From the NCBI RefSeq assembly GCF_004210375.1, contig NC_134829.1:26738034-26802033 (forward strand): a DNA stretch of 64,000 bases, read 5' to 3'. A model generated the notes under the pieces. That model did no database searches and was not told the origin of the DNA. It saw only the letters and a program-made list of their open reading frames with translations. Positions 38,401 to 44,699 of this stretch are shown piece after piece. The stretch is from Tachypleus tridentatus. Lineage: Eukaryota; Arthropoda; Merostomata; Xiphosura; Limulidae. The stretch's first letter is position 1. The number at the start of each line of letters is the position of its first letter. The translations under genes and the position numbers were made by a program.

Positions 38401-39564
38401 AGTTTGGATATATGGGCATGTATATTGTGTATTTACATGCATGAGTACTCACATACAGATATGAAGATGATAGCTGTAATAAATTTTAATACAAAGTATC
38501 ATACACATGTATTATCTTTATCAGATGCTTTCCGATTAAACCTAGTCTTCCTCATAAAACTAAGATATTACTAGTCTGCAGCGCGATCTTTTATACTCTC
38601 ATCTCTATTGTATGAAAAGAGGAAAGAAGCATCATTTTCTAAAAGCTATTCAAAGTTGAATGTGCAAACAAGTCTGTAATTTTGCTTAATACAATCTACC
38701 TTAATATTTCATCAACAATACTTGTGTCTCTTTTTACAAGAACTGGACTAATATCACACCCACACTGGAAACCATGGACTAAATAAATACCCATCTTAAT
38801 TGTACACAATGGGTTAAAACATGATGATTCTATCAAAGGTTTTTTTCAAGTTTAATGTGTAGCAGAGTATACAATTTAAATTTTCCTCACAGTATGTTTT
38901 TATACATTCAATATTTTGTATCTCCACTACACCATCATTTAAAATATGTAGTGATCCCATACCCACAAAGGGATCTCCACCTCTCTAATAATCAAGCAAT
39001 AAGAATAGTCCTTCATAAATTTTTCTTTCCTTTGAAATGTATGATTGGTTATTTACTTAATTTAGTTGCATAGTAAATATTTTAAACTCTCAAGGTATTT
39101 TACTTAAAACATTTTAATTTCTCAAATGAAATCTGGCTTGATACAGACTTCAACTTACAATGACTACAAGAAAATATGGTTCACTCGACACTAATCATTA
39201 TCAGGTCATCTATTATATTGTCAGTGTAAAACTGTGACAAATTATGCACAGTGGTTTTTGAAATAAATAGAAAGATGTGTGTTGTATTTGTAGGTTTGAC
39301 CTGTAGCCTGTTCATTATTATATTGTAAGCTCAAATACAACTTCGCACTTCCTACGATTCGTGCTTGAGTTAAGCCTAACGACTATATATTACTGTTACT
39401 AATACATATTCTTTGGATATTATTATTTAATTCACATGTTCCTACCATTTAAAACTTTTACACATGCATAATATTATACGTAACTCTGTAAATGACAAAG
39501 CCATTGCTTCACAAAAATAAATTATCGTTGTTTATGTAAATCAAAAATAGGAACTTACCATCAT
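8474..39564 (-). CDS. NGDN: Neuroguidin (Sas10/Utp3/C1D family)
   Basis: Thirteen coding exons, in minus-strand order: 39559-39564, 31103-31243, 29637-29774, 27573-27657, 25112-25164, 23446-23542, 22849-22973, 17346-17401, 12382-12430, 10822-10911, 10127-10165, 9647-9680 and 8474-8493. All introns are GT-AG and all phases agree; the sum is 933 nt, giving 310 residues, close to the roughly 315 of the vertebrate protein. Residues about 10-125 form the Sas10/C1D domain ([18 protein letters not shown]). A short acidic linker follows (about 144-158), then [57 protein letters not shown] and a basic tail ending KKKGFRKRR. Family knowledge: a nucleolar protein of the small-subunit processome (yeast relative Lcp5), also reported to bind eIF4E. 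The identification rests on remembered family motifs. The gene appears intact; its first intron is 8.3 kb. Confidence 0.93.
9647..9680 (-). CDS. NGDN: NGDN coding exon 12 (34 nt)
   Basis: Encodes [11 protein letters not shown] plus one base. Acceptor TTTTTTAAG and donor GTAGGT. It is one of three tiny exons sharing the lysine-rich tail, which is probably a nucleolar targeting signal (inference). Confidence 0.87.
10127..10165 (-). CDS. NGDN: NGDN coding exon 11 (39 nt)
   Basis: Encodes [13 protein letters not shown], the first part of the basic tail. It is a 39-nt exon in phase 0 with acceptor TTTTCAG and donor GTAACT. Confidence 0.85.
10822..10911 (-). CDS. NGDN: NGDN coding exon 10
   Basis: 90 nt, phase 0 at both ends. 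It contains [13 protein letters not shown], matching the family's LTHFSDISAL. A second donor seven to eight bases further (GTATTT) would shift the frame and lose the conserved C-terminus, so the GTAGGT donor was chosen. Confidence 0.92.
12382..12430 (-). CDS. NGDN: NGDN coding exon 9
   Basis: 49 nt encoding [16 protein letters not shown] after the split Asn codon, matching the conserved YEE..MVRLSVSK.EK motif. The acceptor is ATTTTAG and the donor GTAAG. Confidence 0.93.
12895..13145 (-). pseudogene. LINE copy B ORF2 start (endonuclease N-terminus)
   Basis: Starts [19 protein letters not shown] at 13145, followed by [19 protein letters not shown] in a shifted frame where copies A and C keep GGVALLVDQ, and then a stop of homology. 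QWNCRGL and LQET are typical of LINE endonucleases. Only about 80 codons remain. Confidence 0.78.
13148..14405 (-). pseudogene. LINE copy B ORF1 (gag-like) relic
   Basis: The minus strand reads [16 protein letters not shown] and [17 protein letters not shown] followed by a stop where copy C has Gln (about 14171). Next come [25 protein letters not shown], Cys/His knuckles of the CxxCxxxGHxxxxC type (about 13830-13690) and YPEAQKLL. It ends with TAA at 13150-13148. The last open part (13148-13708) is 186 codons. An RNA-binding gag-like role is inferred from the knuckles. Confidence 0.78.
14755..16400. other. NGDN intron 8 interior without recognised feature
   Basis: AT-rich intron sequence. 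No exon or repeat was recognised. Confidence 0.45.
16425..16740 (-). mobile_element. Very old SINE family 1 copy
   Basis: The plus strand shows GTTAGCTGTTCCTAACTT, GACAGCTAGACATCA, GCTCTTAGGCTACC and GGGGGATTTGACC in the order expected for the minus-strand central domain and tail of family 1, with many substitutions. The tRNA head is not clear. It is partly overlapped by a later tandem duplication. Confidence 0.55.
16658..16836. repeat. 113-bp tandem duplication
   Basis: A 66-bp block beginning AACCTGTGCCCAAATAG occurs at 16658-16723 and again, apparently unchanged, at 16771-16836, offset by 113 bp. ATTAATTCTATAGCAA also occurs twice nearby (about 16632 and 16728). The near identity suggests a recent duplication. 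Confidence 0.85.
17346..17401 (-). CDS. NGDN: NGDN coding exon 8
   Basis: 56 nt, phase 0 start, ending after two bases of a codon completed by exon 9 (AA plus C gives Asn). It encodes [18 protein letters not shown]. The acceptor is CTTTTCAG and the donor GTAAGT. Confidence 0.88.
20038..21217 (-). mobile_element. Tc1-like DNA transposon, decayed, in NGDN intron 7
   Basis: Terminal inverted repeats are ACACTACATGACCAAAAGT at the left and, read inward from the right, ACACTGCATGGCCAAAAAT. The element is about 1180 bp. The minus strand carries transposase remnants with [29 protein letters not shown] and [10 protein letters not shown] in broken frames. The TA target site is visible on the right (21217-21218) and altered to CA on the left. 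The termini and coding remnants resemble a Tc1 group I recall from fishes and lampreys. Confidence 0.9.
20100..21070 (-). pseudogene. Tc1-like transposase remnant
   Basis: Coding pieces run right to left. The helix-turn-helix region is near 21070-20900, the first catalytic block WSD at about 20640, [10 protein letters not shown] at about 20500, and the C-terminus VKAVVAAKG near 20140. Frameshifts and stops (for example a frame change near 20640) prevent a continuous reading frame, so no active transposase is made from this copy. Confidence 0.82.
21227..22468 (+). mobile_element. mariner-like DNA transposon, decayed, in NGDN intron 7
   Basis: Terminal inverted repeats of about 28 bp: TGAGGTCTGATAAAAAAGTT at the left, and at the right its near-complement ending TATCACACCTCA, each next to TA. 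Length is 1242 bp, typical of mariner. The left end starts nine bases after the right end of the Tc1-like element. Confidence 0.92.
21413..22402 (+). pseudogene. mariner transposase remnant (D,D34D family)
   Basis: MDRKEE opens near 21416. The first catalytic block reads GDE[14 protein letters not shown] (about 21880). The second reads HHNNAPSHT (about 22130) and the third [15 protein letters not shown] (about 22190); in both the expected Asp is Asn. The last 70 codons (22190-22402) are open and end [16 protein letters not shown], the usual mariner C-terminus. Several frameshifts occur. It is inactive on three counts: stops, frameshifts and lost catalytic residues. Confidence 0.88.
22569..22731. 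mobile_element. hAT-type MITE with perfect 8-bp target duplication
   Basis: 163 bp bounded by inverted repeats CAGTGGTTCCCAACC and its exact complement, flanked on both sides by CATTAGGA (22561-22568 and 22732-22739). Length, 8-bp duplication and CAGTG..CACTG ends are those of non-autonomous hAT elements. No coding capacity. It lies about 110 bp from NGDN exon 7, inside intron 7. Confidence 0.93.
22849..22973 (-). CDS. NGDN: NGDN coding exon 7
   Basis: 125 nt in the longer form. It encodes the charged segment with [19 protein letters not shown] and [17 protein letters not shown]. The acceptor is a tandem CAGAAG, so the exon may begin at 22973 or at 22970; both stay in frame and differ by one residue. 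The donor is GTTTGT. Confidence 0.93.
23446..23542 (-). CDS. NGDN: NGDN coding exon 6
   Basis: 97 nt, beginning [17 protein letters not shown] (the acidic linker) and ending [11 protein letters not shown] plus one base. YVPP is conserved in the family. The donor is GTTAGT and the acceptor TTGTTAAG, chosen because it keeps the frame from exon 5. Confidence 0.92.
25112..25164 (-). CDS. NGDN: NGDN coding exon 5
   Basis: 53 nt. With the last base of exon 4 it reads [18 protein letters not shown], matching the family's NDPLRFKP..MMSK segment. The acceptor is TTTCTTTAG and the donor GTAAGT. Confidence 0.92.
27573..27657 (-). CDS. NGDN: NGDN coding exon 4
   Basis: 85 nt, starts in phase 0 and ends after the first base of a codon. 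It encodes [10 protein letters not shown] and [12 protein letters not shown], completing the Sas10/C1D domain. The donor is GTAAGT. Confidence 0.93.
28541..28560. repeat. A/T palindromic microsatellite
   Basis: A short run of A, then about nine AT dinucleotide steps, then T. It lies in NGDN intron 3. No function is implied. Confidence 0.7.
29637..29774 (-). CDS. NGDN: NGDN coding exon 3
   Basis: 138 nt, phase 0 at both ends, residues 50-95. It contains [16 protein letters not shown] and ends with LVEIRT, the most recognisable motif of the Sas10/C1D domain. The acceptor is CTTTTAG and the donor GTGAGT. Confidence 0.93.
31103..31243 (-). CDS. NGDN: NGDN coding exon 2
   Basis: 141 nt, phase 0 at both ends, residues 3-49. 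It starts [17 protein letters not shown] and ends STKK. The acceptor is TTCATAG and the donor GTTTGT. This is the first helix of the Sas10/C1D domain, matching the DLP..V..L segment of neuroguidins. Confidence 0.9.
31244..39558. other. NGDN: NGDN intron 1, no further feature recognised
   Basis: An 8.3-kb AT-rich intron if exon 1 is correctly placed. Both strands were scanned for exons, tRNA heads and repeat families seen elsewhere in the window; none was recognised. It is notable for lacking the SINEs that are dense just upstream. Confidence 0.5.
39559..39564 (-). CDS. NGDN: NGDN coding exon 1 (start codons)
   Basis: ATGATG sits directly against a consensus donor (ATG then GTAAGT). The next exon begins in phase 0 with YKERV, so translation starts Met-Met-Tyr. 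An in-frame TAA lies upstream at 39642-39640 with no other in-frame ATG between, which supports this start. The 5' UTR continues upstream by an unknown length. The exon contributes only six coding bases, so it is the least certain part of the model; another first exon inside the 8.3-kb intron cannot be excluded. Confidence 0.65.
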
Positions 39565-40039
39565 TACACATTTACTTGCTTGTAGCACATAAAAAAACAA
39601 TAACACAAAATTACTAGAATAAATATTCAAGCGGGTAATTTACGTTACGTTTTTTTTAAATTTAAAAACGTGATATACAATCAAATCTTAGCCATTGTAA
39701 AAATCATACAAGGTTTTCATAATCAGATTAATAATAATTTGTGTTCGTTATATATTTACGAAGATGAGTAATAAAAACAGATTTTAAATAAACACATATG
39801 ACAAGTGTTATCAAAGTAAAATGCTACATATCAAGTATTAAAGTAATGGAAATAAAATAACCTAACAGATCAATGTTAAACATCAATAGGCCTACAACTA
39901 GTGATAAAAACGACATAAATTACTGATGATTTTTGTTTGTTTTTTCATATTCCGCTAAATCTGTCCATATGGAATTCAAACACAGAGGCGTGTAAAAATA
40001 GAACATCAGGTTTGTCTTTTGTCTCCCCTCTCATGTCAC

Positions 40040-40315
40040 GGCTCGACATAACTAGGTGGTCAGGGAGCTTTACTCGCATTATGAGGGTCACGGATTCGAA
40101 ACTCCATCCCATCAAACATGCTCGCCCTTTCAGCCGTGGGGGCGTTATAATGTCCTACCAATCCCGCTATTCGTTGATAAAAGAGTAACCCAAAAGATGG
40201 CGGTGGGCAGTGATGACTAATTGCCTTCCCTCTAGTTTTACACTGCTAAGTTAGTGACGGCTAGCTCAGATAGCTCTCGAGTAGCTTTGCGTGAAATTCA
40301 AAAACAAACAAATAA
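40040..40315 (+). mobile_element. tRNA-derived SINE, family 1
   Basis: Head with AGGTGGTCAGGGAG, an anticodon-arm region CTCGCATTATGAGG and a B box GGATTCGAAACTCC; then the shared central domain (CAGCCGTGGGGGCGTTATAA, GATGACTAATTGCCTTCCC) and a tail AGATAGCTCTCGAGTAGCTT ending in AAAACAAACAAATAAA. It lies about 480 bp upstream of the NGDN start exon. Confidence 0.9.
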
Positions 40316-40379
40316 AATTATACAATTATACAAAATATAATAATATGCATATAATTATGATTTATATTTTCGGTTAAAA

Positions 40380-40520
40380 ATAATGCGAGTAACGCTTTGC
40401 ATAGACGGAAAATGAAGCGACGCTAATTTGATTTGCTATCACTATAAAATTTTAAAAGTAGCGTTGTTCCTAGAAAAATAGTGGTGCTAAGTAGCGCGCA
40501 TTATTTATAACGGTGTTACT
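40380..40520. other. CpG-containing patch upstream of NGDN
   Basis: An unusual concentration of CpG for this AT-rich window (for example GCGAGTAACGC, GAAGCGACGC, AGTAGCGCGC). It could mark a promoter or a noncoding first exon, or be an unrecognised repeat. No TATA or initiator was assigned. Confidence 0.25.
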
Positions 40521-40552
40521 CACAGCTCTTGCAGTAAGTAGATGTTCCCAAT

Positions 40553-40665
40553 GATTCAGGAGTAAGTCTACGGGCTTAATATAGTAAAAATGAGGTTTCA
40601 ATGCCCGTGTTTGGCACAGCCAGATAGCTCATTGTATAGCTTTGTGCTTAACTACAAACAAACAA
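40553..40665 (+). mobile_element. tRNA-derived SINE, family 2
   Basis: A shorter SINE than family 1: head GTAAGTCTACGGGCTTAA, B-box-like GGTTTCAATGCCCG, then almost directly the tail GGCACAGCCAGATAGCTC, TAGCTTTGTGCTTAA and ACAAACAAACA. There is no central domain of the family 1 type. The tRNA ancestor cannot be assigned firmly. Confidence 0.8.
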
Positions 40666-40747
40666 TGTAAAAAAACTTGAGGATGAAAATGAACACAACC
40701 ACTGATCTTACAGAAAGTCTATCACTAAACTATATACACACCTAAAT

Positions 40748-40812
40748 TGTTTGTTCGTGCTATAGCTAATACGGGTGTCGAAACCCGATTTTGAGCAGTG
40801 TAAATCCACAGA
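40748..40812 (-). mobile_element. SINE family 2 head fragment
   Basis: The complement reads TCTGTGGATTTACACTGCTC, then AATCGGGTTTCGACACCCG (a good B box) and TATTAGC, matching the head of the family 2 SINEs. The tail is reduced. Confidence 0.65.
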
Positions 40813-41229
40813 ACACACCTGAAAGACAAAATGTTGGTTTAAGAGTAACTACTAATAATTTAAACAGAAATCTATGTCTAGACATAATAATTTATCTCTT
40901 GGATATATTGGTTTTAATGTAAATTTATGAATTTCGATAAGATAAATTTAGACAATATAAAGGATGTGTGTGTGCGATATGCGAGTGCATTGTCTGTTTT
41001 CCCAACACTTTAATAACGTAGGCATTTTTCTGTTTAGCTTGTTTCTATCGGTTTTTTGACATAAAATATATGGTTCAGAAAATCGTGAAAATTCGTTATT
41101 TCTAGTTGCTTTTCTTTCTTTTCATAGCAGATATCACTTTGCTTACGAAAGTGTGTATGAGTCCTTTTTATGGTCTAGCGGATGTCGTTTGTGTGTTCCA
41201 ATGAAAGAGTGATAAGTCGTGTGGTGTAG

Positions 41230-41509
41230 TTTGTTTGTTTGTTTTGGAATTTCGCACAAAGCTACTCGAGGGCTATCTGTGCTAGCCGTCCCTAATTTAG
41301 CAGTGTAAGACTAGAGGGAAGGCAGCTAGTCATCACCACCCACCGCCAACTCTTGGGCTACTCTTTTACCAACGAATAGTGGGATTGACCGTAACTTTAT
41401 AACGCCCCCACGGCTGGGAGGGCAAGCATGTTTGGCGCGACGCGGGTGCGAACCCGCGACCCTTAGATTACGAGTCGCACGCCTTACGCGCTTGGCCATG
41501 CCAGGCCCG
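41230..41509 (-). mobile_element. tRNA-derived SINE, family 1, best-preserved copy
   Basis: On the minus strand: TGGCATGGCCAAGCGCG (A box), an anticodon loop CTCGTAA (triplet CGT, suggesting a tRNA-Thr ancestor), GGGTTCGCACCCGCG (B box), the central domain, then GAGTAGCTTTGTGCGAAATT and an AAAC repeat tail. A target duplication flanks it: TGTGGTGTAG at 41220-41229 and TGTAGTGTAG at 41510-41519 (9 of 10 equal). High CpG content also suggests it is young compared with the other copies. Confidence 0.93.
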
Positions 41510-41519
41510 TGTAGTGTAG

Positions 41520-43540
41520 CCACCTAAGAGAAAGATACGAAGTTTCTTGAAAGATTAAAATTTTGGTTCTCGCTCAGTTCTGCGTGTTTTTTAAAACAAT
41601 TTTTTTCACAGAGATCCATCTCGAAAGACAGAGAGCTGCAGATTTATTCGCTAATCTATTAGATGTGACTATCCTCTAGGCAAGGACTTTGTTTTTGTAA
41701 TGTTATAATAATAATAAAAAAATATTTTGACGTGTCCAGTCTGATTATTTCTCGCTAAACTTGAAACTCACTCGAGTTTTCAGGTTCAGATTTCCTTGTC
41801 AGTCTTCCCGATATTAAGTGGAGCTTGCTAATATTTGCATGCAAATCAGTTCGTCTGAGAATACGCCACATATGTCTATGGGGGGATGGCCCAGTGATTA
41901 ACTTTATGGAGTAAGAATATCATGGCTCGTGTCTCTTGTTTCGCAAAATCGTATTTTTCACTTTATATTCATTCATGCATTACAATAATGAAGGTCAGAC
42001 CATAAATATTAAGTTAGTATAGTACAAGAGTAGGCAGCAAGTATTGTTGACTAGCTGCTTTTACTTTCGTCTGTCAGTCCAAAACTGAGATAACTTTGCA
42101 AAGATAATGTTTGTATAGGTTTTCATAAAAGTTGAAAAACGAACAAACCCAACCTTGAATAACTTTAGCATAACATACGGACAAAAAGAATTAATTTGAT
42201 CCTTAAAAGTTGTCTTTACACACTCTTCTTAAAATAAAGTGAAATTTTAAAACCACAATTTATTTTTTAAAAAATCAATGATATCCTCTACTTCCATAAA
42301 GAGCTGGCTTCTTCTGTGGTATTTTCAGATTCAGTGATTTTATTCAAAGTAAATGGATAGGAAACACAACTGTACGTCTGACAGAAGTTATATCACGAGA
42401 TGATGCAATGTAGGAGAAATATATGAGCTTTCTTCCAAGGTTGAAACCTTTGTCCTCTCTTAGTTTGACTTAGTTTTTAAGATGACCTGTGCAATAGAGA
42501 TATATCTCAAGAGACACAAGTTTGCAAATCCATTTAATGCTCCAGTAAAGGAAATCATATCTTGTCCACACAACAACAAATGCTGATTTTTGCCGACTTT
42601 GACTGAACGTAACACAAAGAGAATGAAAATAAGATGAAATGTAAACGAAACATAATCCAAACTAAATATCAAGCAGCAGCAAGTGTTTAAAGTGCTCATT
42701 TATTATTACAGAAAGAAAATGATTTTTTTTATTAAATCTCTCTATACATTTCAGGTTCACAGTGAAGCTTCGAACCAAAAAGTGTAAATAAATGCAGAGT
42801 AAGTAATTCGAAACTCCAGACGTTACATGTACAAAAATATCTCTCAAACAAATAAGCTATAAACTTCACATTTCTGTATCAGTTTAAAATCCCCCTACAC
42901 AAAAAAGTGTTAAAATATATACAACATCGGCACACACTTTCTCTTTAAAGGCACACCCTATTCACGTGTCTGAGGACCAATCTCTTCTCAACAACAGAGT
43001 GTCAATCCCTTAGGACACCTTCTTGTTTACATAATGAGAAATTACTACTGTTGTTACCTTTGACACATTTTATGCTACAATACTTCTTTCTAATAAATTC
43101 AAATCTTCAATAGCTCTATTTATAACTTTAAGGATAACACACTCGGTCAATAACCTTGAAAAGAAGTCAGTAAATCGTGAATATTTCTCTCGAAAAATAT
43201 TAAAATGGTTAAGTGATTCAAGTTTTAATGGACAATGCACCATACTTCTATCAAATAAAGACTCAGGATCGAATCCACATTTGTGAAGACAGTGACAAGT
43301 TAGCAGATGAAATGTAGGGCAAAGTTAATTAATAGCTTGTTATAGAAATTACCGATTAATAGCTAGAGTGATGTTATTATGGAGCCTAATAACCAAGACA
43401 ATGATTAGTTATATGGTCACAACAAATTTATTCGTAGCATGGCCCTAGAATTTGTAAGAAGCTTGCAAAAGGTTAACTGTAAATGAGTTTAAATAAATAA
43501 TCACCTCACCTTACTCCATGAAAATAAAGAACATAAGGTA
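41520..43540. other. Intergenic stretch without recognised gene
   Basis: Both strands were read; no convincing exon or known repeat was found apart from a weak tRNA-like string near 41885-41945 (see rejected items). Confidence 0.45.
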
Positions 43541-43777
43541 GTTTTTAAAATATTTGAATTTAAATTACTTATCAACACCCGACAATGTCAAAGACTAGCT
43601 ACTAAACCTAATAAAGCTATACTACAATTTAGGACTAAATATCACCATATAAATAAACACAAGTTGCAGAATAACATTAATGATCTATGTTGACGTTAAA
43701 TGATACAACAAGCTATATAGACGTTATCAAAATATATCCAGCTATTCAAACTTCATATGAGCACAAATAATAAGGAG

Positions 43778-43898
43778 CCTTTCCCTGACTCATTGGTAAG
43801 TCTGAGGGCTCAAAACACTAATAACCATATTTAAATACCCGTGGTGGGCACATTACAGATAACCCGTTATGTAGCTCTGTACTTAACAATAACAAAAT
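43778..43898 (+). mobile_element. SINE family 2 inside the Penelope-like relic
   Basis: GACTCATTGGTAAGTCTGAG, then AAATACCCGTGGTGGGCAC, ACAGATAACCCGTTATGTAG and an A-rich tail match family 2 from head to tail. It is younger than the host relic that it interrupts. Confidence 0.78.
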
Positions 43899-44001
43899 AA
43901 AAAAAATGAATACTAAAGAAATTGTATACAGAAAATAAATTAACTCATAACTTCTAAAAACAAGAAGTCCTCAAATATTATAAACATACCTAATTGCACT
44001 T

Positions 44002-44100
44002 TAACAAGTAAGTCTTCGGATTTAGAACGCTAAAATCAGAGATTCGATTCCCCTCGGTGGATTCAGCAGATAACTCAATGTGGCTTTACTACAAGAAAAT
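44002..44100 (+). mobile_element. SINE family 2 inside the Penelope-like relic (second)
   Basis: ACAAGTAAGTCTTCGGATTT, GATTCGATTCCCCTCGGTGG and CAGATAACTCAATGTGGCTT follow the family 2 order. The tail runs into ACACACACAC. Confidence 0.7.
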
Positions 44101-44187
44101 ACACACACACTCTAATAAACATAAATAAATAACCATTGAAAATTTTGAAGAAAATGCACTATATAAAGGACTAAACTTTGCCTTAAC

Positions 44188-44203
44188 ACACACACACACA
44201 CAA
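44188..44203. repeat. (AC)n microsatellite
   Basis: About eight AC units, just after the LNFALT-coding part of the Penelope-like relic. It disrupts that reading frame. Confidence 0.8.
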
Positions 44204-44476
44204 ACACCCACTTTAAACATATCTACTACAACAAACACTTATGGCCTATCAAAAAAATAACTCAGAATAATATTAAAGTAAACGGTCTAAAAAGCCATTA
44301 AAGACTCACTATTATACCACCATATCATAAAAACTACTCTAAAAATTAAAAGAAAACAACACCATAGTATTTATACCACCATACAAACGGAATGCCACTG
44401 TAATAATTAATAACAGAGAATATTTCATCAAACTCCAAACTCTAATTGAAAGTAATCACTATAATAACTGCTAACA

Positions 44477-44689
44477 ATGAAAAAAGAAGTAAAGAGGTTT
44501 TGGAGATACATCAGAAAGAACATGGAACTGAAACAACCAATAAAAAGTATCCGACAGTATCAGCCCCCACACATTTGTGGCTTACTTAAATTTCACAAAA
44601 TTGACCAATCAAGTTACTTTTGCTGTTTGCCAACACATTCGTCAAACAGAAGCCTCAGATTTGCCAGTAGCCTCGTTATGGTATGGTAG
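44477..44689 (+). pseudogene. Penelope-like reverse transcriptase fragment
   Basis: A 70-codon open stretch containing QPPHICGLLKFHKID, a degraded form of the P..YGLPKIHKP motif that precedes the reverse transcriptase core. Downstream residues no longer follow the family (expected PLRPIVS is absent in frame). The first Met is not a true start; the element begins upstream. Confidence 0.55.
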
Positions 44690-44699
44690 ATACAAACAT

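Noticed and set aside
41326-41523. 65-codon minus-strand open stretch (MATLHGPGMAKRV...)
   Set aside because: It is the family 1 SINE read through; similar short ORFs appear in the other copies at 6147-6347, 39937-40188 and 59508-59798.
41885-41945. tRNA-like string GGCCCAGTGATTAAC with a later CTCGTGTCTC
   Set aside because: No B box in the right place and no fold of four arms; at best a degraded SINE head of a third type.
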